This document shows positions 44,842 to 56,540 of a stretch of DNA of 64,000 bases, piece after piece; within the stretch, counting starts at the first letter, position 1, and each line of letters begins with the position of its first letter. The DNA is taken from NCBI GenBank assembly GCA_003008705.1, contig PDUO01000028.1, positions 317,214 through 381,213 of the forward strand, in the 5' to 3' direction. The notes under the pieces are model-generated. The model worked only from the letters and a program-made list of their open reading frames with translations. It was not told where the DNA came from and searched no databases. The position numbers and the translations under genes are program-made. Source of the DNA: Pezicula radicicola. Its lineage: Eukaryota > Ascomycota > Leotiomycetes > Helotiales > Dermateaceae.

Positions 44842-46727
44842 GGTAAGAGAGAATAAATGTAGTTTGGAAATTTGGCTATTTTTGTGGAAGGAAAAATGCA
44901 AGTATATATATATTTATGTATAGATTTTGCAGTATGGCACTTTCCTTCTGATTATGATTCTACTAGAACAAAGTAATTGTCGTGATCGCAACGCCCAAGT
45001 CGAAAATTCTGTAAGTATCAAATAGTACCTCATTTATAATTCATAAGAATAATAAAAGTTATATTGTACTGCTACTAACTTATTCTTCCGAGAAATAATG
45101 TGACCCGAAAGTAGCTTTAGAGGTGTTATGGTTAGCAAGATTGTTATTATAGGTGGATACCAAACAAAGGATAGGCTGAGGAAGGATTAAGGAGGACATC
45201 ACAGGCTGGGAAAAGGCTAACTGTAGCAATGAATGTACTCTCGCACATAGTATGTCACAATTAAAAGGAAGTAAGATGCATAACAGAGGTATTTTATCTA
45301 ACGTTTTATACCATTTTTGCAGCGTCCTTTAGTCTTATTGCCACTAGTTTCCTTGCTGTCGAAAGCATTTTAACAGTCATTAGTATATACTTTAAATTAA
45401 AAGAGTCTGCTTCTCTTCATTTGGGTGGAAGTTGTAACAATAGACTCCTAATGCTCTTGTATTAGGTAGCTTATTGTAAATTCAACTTTTTTAGATATAG
45501 CTATGTGAGTTATCGTAATTAAGAATATTAGTTCCATCAACACAATGCTTACTTCTTTACAAACGTGAGCTGACAGAACCTTCGATATCAGAGTGGTTGT
45601 ATAGAAGCATCATGGTTCAGCACTGAAGGATCCAGCTCTTCTCCCTCGCGTCATTCGTTACCTTCATTTCAGTATGTGAAATAACAGTATTTGAAACCCA
45701 TTGCTGCTAATGAGATTTATATATCCTTTAAACCTTGCTCCTTATCTAAAAATAACAACTACATAACAATCTTTCCTGCAACTCCTCTCTCAATAGAAAT
45801 CATCTTGGATTATCCACTATCAAATCTATCAGACTTCTGGACTGACCTAAGAACTGTCAGCACAATCTTCGTTATTGACGACTGCCAAGAGCCTTATAAG
45901 TAGAGATTTACCACTACTGGTATCAATCGTATAATTGAAACTTTTTCGATTCCATGAATCCACTTTCGTAAGGCCGGGACTAGTATTCTCATACATTTTA
46001 GTCCCCCTCTCTTTTACAAAACCCTGTAAGGAGATCCATCGGGTATCCTACAATGATTAGAGAAAATGATCCTCTAGGGCTTAAATACCTCTCTAGAGTC
46101 TGCAGAGGTGTGACTTGGGTTTCATCAAATGCCGAATTCAGGGTGATGAGGATAATATCATTTTCTTCGATCCTACTCTCTCTCTCTCTCTCAAAAAAAA
46201 AAGTCTCACACGACGGTAATACGACGAGCATAATGGACAGTCTCAGCTGTCAAGTTAAACTGACCCGTATATTCAAGGTACACCTTTATCTCAACAGCTT
46301 TTTTCAACTTGCTAGATTCGTTGACGACCAAATGTCCAGCCGTGGCGCACATACAACTTGTAAACTGCTGCAAGTTGTTAGCTGACTCAATTTATTGAAG
46401 TGGGGGGTGAGAAGATAATTTTACCTCTATATTTCCCCACTGGAGCAAAGTCCTCCTTGACTAGCTTACATGTATCTCTTTAATTTACAACACTTTCTTC
46501 ACAACTCGTATTGTGCGGTACATGAACCTTAACATTACCATTTTTATGTCCTAACTTTAGTATCGCAAGACTCCATGTTGCTACTTTGGTGACTTCAGTA
46601 CTTATTCTTGAGGATGTGCTGTAGCTTATGTCTGGGCCTGAGTCCTAATAAGATCCCTTGATCGGGAGATATCCTCTATCCTCGTTACATACAACCTTCC
46701 ACTTCTAGAGAGAAATTTGTTAACTTA
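44842..46727. other. AT-rich gene-poor tract
   Basis: No gene supported. The 70-codon ORF at 45691-45903 is not recognised, and the 110-codon ORF at 46053-46385 runs through a simple repeat. A CT-dinucleotide run followed by about ten A lies at 46171-46203. Confidence 0.4.
46171..46203 (+). repeat. (CT)n-(A)n simple repeat
   Basis: About nine CT units directly followed by a run of about ten A. Confidence 0.85.
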
Positions 46728-47330
46728 CTAGAGATTGTCATCAGTATATGACGAGGAACGGTATCCCATAATGTATCCGCCAAATCTATCTTTGTAAAAT
46801 TCATCATTTTGGGCTTGCTCTGATGAATTCCGTATATCGTAGGACGCTGACAAAATTGTTATCTGGAAATGTTGGCAGGAGGGGAAGCTTAAGTGTTCTA
46901 CCTGCAGTATTGCAATCTCACCCGTCATAGAAGTCGTTATGACCAGCGGGAAAGGGACCCGAGCCTGACTGTGGGTCATCTTCTGTCACCGCTCCTATGA
47001 AAGCATCGGAATTCTGGGAAACATCTCTGTACTGGTATTCACTTTGATTATCTCCTGAGACATTGACGGTGAGTTAGTACAATCCCGAATCTCAATCGCT
47101 CGTAGTTAAATTATAGAAGAAATAGAATCTATGGTTCACTACCCTTGTACCAATTAAGTTCTGAACCGGTATCAAAAGTGTTGGGAACCTTGATCATCTA
47201 GGCGCCATTCGCTCCACTGGGACCACTTCTCTTCAGTGATCATTTCCTTGCCTTTTGAACTCAAACTATGTTTACTTGGGCCTTTCGAACCTGAGCTATG
47301 TTTCTTTGAGGTTTTCTGCCTCGAAGCCAT
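46728..47330 (-). CDS. small hypothetical protein, spliced structure unresolved
   Basis: On the minus strand, three protein-like blocks lie in order. From ATG 47330 (or 47390) comes a basic, Ser/Lys-rich start (MASRQKTSKKHSSGSKG) ending KWSQWSEWRLDDQG. After a branch-and-acceptor-like CTAAC...CTCAG follows GDNQSEYQYRDVSQNSDAF up to FPAGHNDFYD. Then SYDIRNSSEQAQNDEFYKDR runs to a TAG at 46728. The W-x2-W-x-E-W and YQYRD pattern recalls small fungal proteins of unknown role that follow SNF/kinase-like genes, but I cannot name it. The first junction needs a weak donor (GTTCCC) or contains a TGA, and the second junction is out of phase with the only good donor, so it may be a decaying gene. Confidence 0.35.
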
Positions 47331-47390
47331 GGCTAAAGATGGTAGGAGATTTCCTGAATTTATAGAAGATTGGGAAGGATTTGCTTTCAT

Positions 47391-49236
47391 AATTTAAGTA
47401 TAACTTCCGGTAATCGAATGTCGACGATATCGAGAGCAATATTTCTCAATGGAAATCTTTTTACAATCCAAGTTTTATCAAAGAATATTAACGTTCCTTG
47501 ATGTGTAGCTGCTCTCGTATGTGCAAACCACTTCTTTGCAACACAAACAACTTTACAGCGGTGATGCTGAGGTGCATAATGCATTAATGCCCAAAGATAC
47601 GAGAGCTAATAAGGCTGCACCCTGTCGTAATGAAAGAATAATCCTGGATTGGGCTTGAACCTTCGCATTTTATTTTTTTCTATATCTGCTCTTTTCACGA
47701 TTCCACTCTGCAGTATGAATATTAGTTCCAGACTTAGCTACCACAAAGAGACCTAGTATACAGTAGCTGCCATTGTATACCGAGCTTAAACCAAATTACC
47801 TGAATAAAATATGGTACTCAAATGATGTTAGTGACCCAAATACATCAATCGACTAAGAAACTAGGTTACCTAAATTAAGTGAGTTACCAAAAAGTGAGTT
47901 ACCTAACTCAAGTGAGTTTCTTAGGTCAATTTAGCTACTATAATAAAATCTGCCTATATATTCTGACTCCAAGATACAATAACATCGCGGTGACATTATT
48001 TCCAAATAGTTCTATAGTTTCTATAAGATACAACACTTAGTTGCGCGAACTAAGAGTATAAACACATAGTTCGTACATGTACCTTACTAAAACAAGTTCC
48101 TTAATAAGTTATACTTGCCTCCCCCCTCCATCGTAACACAACAACCTTTAATGCGTGCACAGTAGTACTATCATAGGTATATGTGAATCTTTCCATGGTT
48201 TGGGGCAACGAAAACTACCCTTACACGTTCAACAAATTATTATTAAGGTATGCAAAATCATGAAGGAAGTAGTATCTCTTAAGTGAAAACATAGGTTGCG
48301 GATGGACCAGGATGGTTTCAACCCTCGCTTGATACCCGAGCCCCTTTTTAATCGAGGTGGATTATATAATCGGAAGGAGGTACTTCGTACTTCGTATACC
48401 GCTCACTGGCTCACTGCCTGGAGTTATAAAATATTGATGTTTGTGCTTTAAGGGTTGAATAGATTAGTAGCATACTATTTTTAAGCAAAGGCACTTTGGT
48501 ATTTCTCTAACATATTTATATAAAAAAGTCCTATTAAACAAACTGAGTTTAGAGCGAGGAGTGGCTAGCTGAAGACGATTTAAATGGTATTAAAATGGAG
48601 ACAGTATCGTCAACTTCTAGCAGCCATAGGCGATTTTCTTTTCTCTTCTTCTTACTTTTTGTTTCTGGCTTCAACTCATTTGCTAGTGTAGAGCTCCCTG
48701 AATAAGTTCTTATTGTCTAACTTTCCGACTTCAATTGTCAGGTGAGGATTTACGATAGCCCCTCCCCTCTGTCGCTTACAATCCACCCTAATAAAATATC
48801 ATGTCAGTCAGACACTCAGATCATCTTCTCCAAATAAGGTCATTAATGCTAGGGTAACTGCAAAGGCATCCGCCACAAACCGATCGCAGAAAGTTACTCC
48901 GCAAATATGAACCCAAGTATCTGGTTCAGTTCGGAACCCTGCCGGTAAAGTTACTACTTTTAGCCAAGACCGCGTACGCACACATAAATGATAGGCAGGA
49001 ATTGTTTCTTCCACAAATATTCTCTTACAATCCAACAATTAGATGCATCATTTACTCATTGAAGAAGGTAGCGTCTTAAAGTGTAACCCTGCATTTAGCG
49101 GCGTTCTCTACTGATGTACATTTAAACGTTGGTTGGCCCGTGGAGTTTTGAATTTTTAAAAACTCTCTCCACCCTTAATTCATTTTCACAGCCTAGAAGA
49201 TACACTGAGAAATATTCGTACCAATTAAGAATCAAA
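47391..49236. other. AT-rich gene-poor tract
   Basis: No gene supported. The 76-codon minus-strand ORF at 48808-49038 is faintly protein-like (TEPDTWVHICGVTFCDRF) but unassigned. Around 47850-47950 there are repeated GAGTTACC/AAGTGAGTT words. The last 150 bp likely hold the methyltransferase promoter. Confidence 0.4.
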
Positions 49237-50474
49237 ATGACCGAGGTGCCACTACATGCCCCAGTAGAAGCTGAAGCAGACGACTACAGCGATGCTGATT
49301 CAGCTATTGGTGGAAGCATCGCAAGTAGCACAACTTCAATCGGCGATTCGATTCTTGCTTACCGGATAGAAAATGGACGGACTTATCATGCGTACAAAGA
49401 TGGGACGTACGCTTTGCCAAATGATGAAGGAGAAAATGATCGACTAGATCATCAACATCATCTTTTCTCGTTGACACTAGATGGAAAATTGTACCTTAGT
49501 CCCCTTGATGAAAAGAAGCTTCATCATGTGCTTGATGTGGTATGTTGTTCTATCTCTAGAAAGTATTTGGTTTGAGCTGGAAAGTAATTGACTATTTATA
49601 GGGTACAGGAACTGGGATTTGGGCTATTGACTTTGGTGAAGTGTTTCCTTAGAGCGGGGTGAAAACGTGAGTACTAACTATCACTGTAGCCGATATGCAT
49701 CCTGGAGCTCAGGTCCTTGGAATTGATCTTTCGCGTATGTACCTCGTTCCAATTGAACTCCATTGTTTCTGACTAAAATATCATAGCCATCCAACCAACC
49801 TTTCTCGTAGGTTTATTTATGCTTAATATTTGGTATAAGACTAATAAATGAAGCCTCCAAATCTTGTTTTCCAAGTAGACGACGTGGAAGCAGATTGGAC
49901 ATACAGTCAGAAATTCGATTTCATCTATGCGCGACAAATGTCAGGCGGGTGAGTGATTGTAAAAAAGCCATTGCCGAAGTCACTGTTAACTGGAATACAT
50001 CAATAAAGGATTCAAAACTGGCCCCGTTTCTTCGAACAGAGTTTTGAAAATCTCAATCCTGGAGGCTACATTGAGGTCTTCGATAGTATCCATCCATGCA
50101 AATGTGGTGACGGTACAATGCCCGATGACTGGTCAGTAAAGAAGTGGAGCGAATATGCCATTAAAGGAGTAAAAGACAACGTAGACCGCTCTTTACAAAG
50201 TGCCCTGGAATATGAAGAGCAACTAAAAGCCACTGGATTCGCTAATATTGTGAAAAAAGAGTACATCTGGCCAGTAAATCGATGGCCAAAGGATAAGAAG
50301 CTAAAGGAACTCGGGATGTGGTCTTGCGAAAACGTGACTGAAGCATTGACGGGTCTTAGCCAGGCGGTGTTCTGTCGATGGTTAGGTTGGTCGCCGGAAC
50401 AACTCGAAGTGTTCTTGGTTGATGTTAGGAAGGAATTTTATAATACTAAGGTTCATGCTTATTGGCCACTGTGA
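49237..50474 (+). CDS. LaeA-like class I SAM-dependent methyltransferase
   Basis: Six exons, 49237-49539, 49602-49635, 49690-49734, 49787-49806, 49854-49948, 50009-50474, give 320 residues. A Ser/Asp-rich N-terminus (DDYSDADSAIGGSIASSTTS) leads to SILAYRIENGRTYHAYKDGT, the standard start of this fungal family. Motif I VLDVGTGTGIWAIDFAD binds SAM (around residue 99). Then come AQVLGIDLSPIQP, the acidic VFQVDDVEADW, FDFIYARQMSGGIQNWPRFF and NLNPGGYIEVFD. The C-terminal part carries the family's WPVNRWPKDKKLKELGMW block. LaeA relatives regulate secondary metabolism; many paralogues modify small molecules, and this one is more likely of the latter kind, given its isolation. Exon 4 is 20 nt and intron 4 only 47 nt. 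Confidence 0.9.
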
Positions 50475-51340
50475 GAATACACCATTGTCCCTATAAATTT
50501 AGCTAACACTTTTCTGTAGTGTTATATACTATGCTCAGAAACCCGTAGAGCGTACTTAGAAAATTTCTGAGTAGGTGTGTGGATTGGTGATATGTGCGGA
50601 AGACAGAATTAGCTAGCTGTCTTTGCACAACTGGCTACATAGCTTATAAAAATTGTTGAAAGTTAAAAAGGAGACTTAGTAGCCTATTTATTTAAGTAAT
50701 TAATATCAATGGTGAATGTGGAACGATCACACATTCGGTTTTAATTTGAAGCTGAGAAAGTCAGTCTAAGCGAGCAAAACATCTTTCTTGGATTCGTAGT
50801 TCCACAAACTTCGAAGTCTCTGCATAAATTTGGAACTAAATACTACCCTTTCCCAGCTTAAACTTCAGTATCTACTGTCTTGGAAGAAATTTAGAAGGAA
50901 ATGCAAAACAAATTGTACAACGCTTCTTGATTACCCAAGGCGGAATTAGGTAAAAGTAAGTATACCTTGAACCACCATGGAAGTTCATTGATTAAAGAAC
51001 AACTTGAAAATTTCATGTCATGATCTAGTGGTTTAGATAAAAAAAATAGTGATTGAAATTCTACACTTAGCCTAAGGTACTCCATAGCCCCTTCTCAAGT
51101 TTGCGCTCTAGCGCCATATGATGCGCGGCTTTTGTTAGTTATTTCCACTACATCTCGTCCGCTCCTCATCCAAATAACAACACCAACGATCATCAAATCT
51201 TCCGCGCAAATAGCGGTCACACCGCGATTGTGCACAATATTTCGATACCTTCTCCCATGAGTAAGTGTTTTTTGTGTTCTCTAGCAGTAGCACCGACCAC
51301 AAGACGGTGAAATAGTACTAATCTGAAACCCCCAGAAGGA
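50475..51340. other. intergenic region
   Basis: About 870 bp, AT-rich, with no supported gene; the part nearest 51340 probably holds the promoter of the 2EXR gene. Confidence 0.4.
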
Positions 51341-52369
51341 ATGGCACTCACCTTCGACAAACCCACAATCATGCCTGGATCACGCATTACAGTCGGTGGG
51401 CTCAGGCTGCCAAACAGCAGAACAAAGGAGTCAGCCAACATAGCGGCAAACACTACCACCAAGGAGGCCTTGAACAGCAATGTCGATGTTGAGAAGATGA
51501 AGATCAATGGGGAGACTACGCGCAGCGATAATCTCGCATTGAGCACAATGTCGCTTTCGTCTTCCACAGCTACCTTCCATCCCTTCCCAAAGCTCTGCAC
51601 CGAACTTCGCGAGATGGTTTTGATCTTGGCTCTACCTGATGCTCGTGTCGTCGAGGTTGTCTGGGATACTGTGCGACGCAAATGGATTTCACCCCCAAGC
51701 AGCAGCCATAGGCCAAGCGCGCTCCTTCGTGTAAACCAAGAGTCCCGACAATTCTACCTTAAGCGCTGCTTCCAACTTCAAGTCCTAAGCCCCTTGATGT
51801 CTGAGCGGTCCTTAAACCCATACTTTAATCACAATGACGCCAAGGTTGGAGGTGATGTAGCATACTTCAACCCGAAAATCGACACCCTTTACATCAGTTC
51901 CGCCTACGACCATGGCCATGCGCTCTGTTTGCTCAAAGGTTCCCGAATCGAAAAGCTGGCATCGAAGGCAAATTTGGCAAAGGTTCGACACATGGCAATG
52001 TCAATCAAGCAGTTCAAAGACATCACTTCTGGAATTGGAGGACACTTGACCAAGCTTTTCTCGACATTCGTTGGACTTCAAAGCTTTTTGGTGACGAGGT
52101 CAGATGACAAAGCTCTTGTCGTCTGTAACTACTATTTTCAAAACCTACTCAAGCCGACTCACTATGTCACGCTCCATGATTCTAGCAGGCAGATGGACAA
52201 CCTCGAACGTCATCTTCAGCGCACTTTCGAAAATGGTGACATCAAAGTGTCAGAAGATAGACATTTACCATCATTGAAGTTTTTGAGAATCATGAGAGGT
52301 AGATATTCGATCAGGTCAGAGTATGAGCTGTGGGTTGAGCGGATGATTGCCACTGGAACTAGGTCTTGA
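51341..52369 (+). CDS. 2EXR domain protein
   Basis: A single-exon frame of 342 residues. After an 80-residue Ser/Thr/Asn-rich leader, the 2EXR domain begins FHPFPKLCTELREMVLILAL, the F-x-x-F-x-x-L-P/C-x-E-L-R core, then VVEVVWDTVRRKW and ALLRVNQESRQF. 2EXR proteins are a large fungus-expanded group related to F-box-like proteins; their function is unknown. The C-terminal part (residues about 190-340) has no recognised fold but is continuous and protein-like. Start may be Met1 or Met11. Confidence 0.85.
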   Translation: MALTFDKPTIMPGSRITVGGLRLPNSRTKESANIAANTTTKEALNSNVDVEKMKINGETTRSDNLALSTMSLSSSTATFHPFPKLCTELREMVLILALPDARVVEVVWDTVRRKWISPPSSSHRPSALLRVNQESRQFYLKRCFQLQVLSPLMSERSLNPYFNHNDAKVGGDVAYFNPKIDTLYISSAYDHGHALCLLKGSRIEKLASKANLAKVRHMAMSIKQFKDITSGIGGHLTKLFSTFVGLQSFLVTRSDDKALVVCNYYFQNLLKPTHYVTLHDSSRQMDNLERHLQRTFENGDIKVSEDRHLPSLKFLRIMRGRYSIRSEYELWVERMIATGTRS

Positions 52370-52824
52370 CTTTCCAATTCAAAGTCTGGATATCTCAAGG
52401 CTGCATTTATGAAGCAACAAGCTGGAGGATTCTGAGAATTTCCTTTTTAAATTAATTGCATGGTTTTCGTGGTGGCTATGAGCAGTTTACCTTGCGCTTG
52501 GAAAGTACACATTTAATACAAGCACGCATGTACTTTTAGCCATGGCAACTATGCTTGCTTCCTAAGCAATTTTCATGGTTCAGCTTGGCTAGAATTCTTG
52601 TAGAAAGAATTACAATATGAGAAGCAAAACAGATGTCTTATAGTGAAATGCCTTTGAAGTTAAGCTCAACTCAATACAGATGCCTGTACGTATCGTATTG
52701 GCAGTATGGAAAGCTCAAGCAAAATACCCTTCAGGTAACGAATTCCTCCATAGAGCACCCCCGAATGTCTATACGCAAAGAATGTCATTTACACATGAAC
52801 ATTACTTAGACCTGGCCCTTTCCT
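52370..52824. other. convergent intergenic region
   Basis: About 450 bp; nothing but 3' flanks seen. Confidence 0.4.
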
Positions 52825-53406
52825 CTATCTCCTGCGTCTTGCGCCACGTCCTTGCCCTTGCCTTCCATATGTCCTTCTCCTAACCCAAGCTGGCCGCTCA
52901 TAATAAAGCCCTCTCTGCAAAACACCACACAAATAAGGCCAGACACACCAAATCTCAACATAGAACACCACAATAAGTGTACAAGTTACCAAAGCCACAT
53001 AAGTCGACTCAGTAAGTACGGTGATTAGAATCGAGAGGGAAAGTAGATAGGCTCTTCCGCGTGTTGTTCCGAGTGATGACAGTCTTAGCGATAGAACGTG
53101 CCAGGTTATGACGAGGAGCAAAAGGAAGCCGAGTGTACGGAGGGTGAGAACGAGGAATTCAAAGATCTCTGGGAGAGGCATTTTGGTGTTCTTCGTAGAG
53201 TTCTACTGTTGGAGGTCTTAGTTTAGAGGGTGAGGCCGGGGCTTTGAGAGTACGTACCAGAGAATTGATGTGTTGCATGATACAAGCATTGACACGCTCT
53301 GAACGAGGAATGTGAGGTACGTGAATTGTCGTTTATGTACCAGGAGTAGAATCGTTGGGGCAAGAAGAACGCTTTTGTCAGGCTTTCGAAGGGATTGTGC
53401 TGACAC
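52825..53406 (-). CDS. small multi-pass membrane protein, structure uncertain
   Basis: The minus-strand frame 53181-52825 (118 residues from ATG) has hydrophobic segments LVLTLRTLGFLLLLVITWHV, YLLSLSILITVLTES and VALVTCTLIVVFYVEIW, then a very basic tail (VRRRTYGRQGQGRGARRRR). Just upstream, 53406-53218 holds another hydrophobic stretch (KSVLLAPTILLLVHKRQFTY). A 41-60 nt intron (donor GTACTC after TGGTAC, acceptor CAGTAG) could join the two in frame. That upstream part has no ATG, only GTG. The result would resemble a 4-5 helix fungal membrane protein of unknown family. The 118-residue part alone is the safer call. Confidence 0.42.
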
Positions 53407-54553
53407 TGGATAGTTGTGGTCTTGATGTTGTTGTTGTGTTTGTTGTTATGCTTTGGCTTTCGAGGAGGATCTGAAGTATCCGCATCTCTGTTCGGTCAGA
53501 AGGCAACGGTGTTTAGAGGTAGACCACCAAAAAACGGGGAGCATCAGGAAATTTCCCATTCTGCGACACTAGGATATCATCAGACCAAATATTTTCACGT
53601 AGGCGGACAAACTACAAGACTCCCATACTTGCTATTTACATAAAGTGATTGTTGGTAATACTCTAAACTGATTGATACGTAATTGCGACCTATCTAAACA
53701 CCCGAGTTGCCCTAAAACAAACTCCCTTACAAACTATAAGCATAACTTTGTTCAGTACATCAAGGTATGAGGTCACAGACATAAAATAACATGTCTAGTT
53801 CTAACCTTCTGCGTGTTGTGAATATATGAAATACGGTGTACGAGCCTTTTGTGTCTACTCGCTAAAGCCCCTTTTATCTGAACCTCAATGGAAGTGGAAA
53901 ATTAGCCGACCAAACTAAGGTAAGTCAGTTATCAGGATTATACCTTCTGCGCACCAGCAAATAATTGGATTTATTAGACAGTATCCAAGCTTTAGATTTT
54001 TGAAATTGGAATTGCTATTCAGCATTGTAAGAAAAAACAACCATTTTTTAAAAGTATTTTGGTAACCTATTGGAGGCCGGTAACCCACTCCAATAGGGGA
54101 AGAATAATGCTAATAAAAAAAAATTACTAAATAGCGACAATAACCAGAGACTGTTTGGCTGCTACAATTACTATATATCAGTAAAATACAGTTGATTCAA
54201 TAGGGCGCAGTCCCAATATAAAACTGTACTCAGAATAATGTAAAATGATTCATATGGCTAGACTTGGAGATTCAACTTTTTGCTAAAACTCACACTCCAT
54301 TCACCTAGTCCACCTCATTGAATGCAAAATTTAATGAGCACCGCATTCGGTGAATGAACATTTGCTACAGCGCATTCACAGCACAACACGCTATAAATAT
54401 CTCCAAATTCTCTCTTCCAACTTAACCACAACTCCAAACTCAACCCTCGATCTCGCAATACCACAAAGCATTCTCGCAACTCAAGAGCTCATCAACAAGC
54501 TTATCAGTCAGGTCAACTACATCTAAACAAACCTCGCTGAAAATATATTCCAA
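53407..54553. other. intergenic region
   Basis: Mostly AT-rich, with no supported gene. TATAAATA at 54392-54399 lies about 155 bp before the next start codon and is a TATA-box candidate. Confidence 0.45.
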
Positions 54554-55222
54554 ATGTCAACACCAGCGCCAACACCAGCATTCCACCGCTTTCCCGATCT
54601 ACCCCTAGAGCTCCGGTTTAGGATATGGGCATTCGCAGACAACCACCGACAAAACATACTTCTCCGCGGCTCCTTCGAAACCCTCCTAATATCCACAAAA
54701 GTCACCCTCCCCCCAAAATTCCTCCAACACATCCATAAATCCTCAATTCGGCGCTGCACACTACTAGATGCAACGCATGAATCACGATCAGAACATCAAA
54801 AACGCGGTTGCTTCCGATTAATTTCAAGTAATCCAAGTAACCAGATAACAAAATTCACAATGGGATTTTTTCATCCGGGTTGTCAGGAGATATTTCAGGC
54901 TCCTATGGATATGATGACTTGGCCTGCGAGTGTGTGGTTACCTTTACCGTATGAGATACCACGTTTGGTTGTAAGGAGGAATTTTGAGCATATTAGAGGC
55001 TTTGTTGATGTGGGGGATATTCGATTGTATCAAACGAAGGAGGATAGGGGTTCCCGTCTTGTTGAGTTGTTAAGGAGATTTGCTTCGTTGTATGCTAAGC
55101 ATAAGCGAGCTGAGGAGGCAAGGAGGACGTTGGTAAGGAAGACGATGTGTAAGGGTTTGATGAGGGAGGCGTTGGCTATGGTGAGAGCGGAAATGGCGGC
55201 GGAGAAAAAGACCAAGAGGTAA
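54554..55222 (+). CDS. 2EXR domain protein (short form)
   Basis: A single exon of 222 residues. It begins FHRFPDLPLELRFRIWAFA, the canonical 2EXR start, followed by ILLRGSFETLLIST and the family's second strand-helix unit around CTLLDATHESRSEHQKRGC. Mid-region LPYEIPRLVVRRNFEHIRGF matches the later 2EXR block. The last 50 residues are strongly basic and helical (AKHKRAEEARRTLVRKT). Function unknown. Codon choice shifts to AT-rich after about 54840, hinting at mutation pressure from the AT-rich surroundings, but no stop is present. Confidence 0.82.
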   Translation: MSTPAPTPAFHRFPDLPLELRFRIWAFADNHRQNILLRGSFETLLISTKVTLPPKFLQHIHKSSIRRCTLLDATHESRSEHQKRGCFRLISSNPSNQITKFTMGFFHPGCQEIFQAPMDMMTWPASVWLPLPYEIPRLVVRRNFEHIRGFVDVGDIRLYQTKEDRGSRLVELLRRFASLYAKHKRAEEARRTLVRKTMCKGLMREALAMVRAEMAAEKKTKR

Positions 55223-55979
55223 ACCATTTTGGAAAATGGCATTTTTGACAATCATGGATTTCTATTTACTGTATCTCATTGAAGGATTGTGGGGGCGACA
55301 GGGCTCGAACGACTTGAAATGGGGGCGGAGGTTTGATTTAAACTGATCTATTTAAATACTCAACTCCCAAAGAATGGAAATGAAAGGGATTGCCCTTGAA
55401 AGATGTGATAGCGGGAAAACTAATTACTCCTAAGTGAATCCGCGCTAACCACCTTCCTTAAAAGTTTGTTTACCACCTTCACACACTGACCCCTAAAAAT
55501 ATCAAAACAAGCCCTTCCACCCCAACAAACAGAAAAGGCGTGCCCACTTAAGGTCAGTGGCTCGGGTCAAATTCTGTTTAAGAGGAGGAATCAGTAACTA
55601 ACAACGGGCCGCCAACCACGTATACGACCGAAATTGCCTTGGAAAGAAAAGCAAAGCTTCGAAAGCTCCTCACGAGAGGTTACCGCCAAATACAAAAAAT
55701 CAGTTCGCCTGGTTTCTGTTTCTACAGTTTTGCTATTTTTGTTGTTGATTTCTTTTGATGTTATTCAGAATCCTTTTTGGTGCTCGCTTGCTAATTCTTT
55801 TTGGGTTTTTGGCAACCCTCGAGCTAATTATAGACGAGGCCATTAGGCTCTAGCCAGACTATCTAGCGGCTATACAGCAGTAGGACGAAACATTTGAGCC
55901 CGTCGTCATACTTTAAGTTGAGCAGCACCGATCCCGTAGTTACTCGTTCTTGCCACTTTGGTAAATATTGTATTCACCT
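55223..55979. other. intergenic region
   Basis: No gene supported. The 70-codon ORF at 55634-55846 has a hydrophobic middle but no recognisable family. The end may include more of the adjacent retroelement relic. Confidence 0.35.
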
Positions 55980-56540
55980 CACGAGTTACTTGAAATAGGT
56001 ACGTACAATGCTTATTTCGAGCTCTATGACATCAAATATGAGAAATACAACGACATCACCGCATATATCATAGCTTTCAAACTTGCAAGTGAGAAAGCAC
56101 GTTAAGTCGATATTCATCCCGGAAAGACGAAGATTGAGATCATCCTATTCATTGCTAGATTGAGCAAAGCCTTCCCAATATGGGCTGAGCGCCAGAGATC
56201 CCCATACTCAACCGACAAGTCCAACATCACGCTGGACAGTCTTATCAACAGCATCAAGAATCTCGTACTCAGAACGCCGGTGACAAGTCCGCTTTCTATA
56301 GCGGCAAACTAGATCAGAAGAAGAAGTGACAACACACTTACACATAACAAGTTACGCCATGCCTCGCCGCAACCAGCCTCTTCCCAACACGGTACTTTCC
56401 CTCTATTGCAACAGAAATGCTCCACATCCGGCTTGCGCTTTTTTTGTGCTTCTGGTAGCCTTTACTAGTAATGCCTACTGTTTTGTAACAGAAATATTGT
56501 TCTCTTGTTTACTAATGAGAATTGTAGCTTTGTCAGAAAT
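55980..56540 (+). mobile_element. copia-type retrotransposon Gag relic
   Basis: The frame starting near 56007 reads YNAYFELYDIKYEKYNDIT and AYIIAFKLASEKAR, a stop, then VDIHPGKTKIEIILFIARL and SIKNLVLRTP. Shifting one frame, it continues AGDKSAFYSGKLDQKKK (56278-56327). Further on, LYCNRNAPHPACAFF is a damaged CCHC-like zinc-knuckle region. This is the order of a fungal Ty1/copia-type Gag, with stops and at least one frameshift. No protease, integrase or reverse transcriptase and no LTRs were recognised, so it is an isolated fragment. Confidence 0.5.

Noticed and set aside
46053..46385. Plus-strand ORF of 110 codons
   Set aside because: It reads through the CT/A simple repeat and has no protein-like conservation pattern.
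51217..51681. Minus-strand ORF of 154 codons
   Set aside because: Antisense shadow of the 2EXR gene at 51341-52369, which has the recognised motif.
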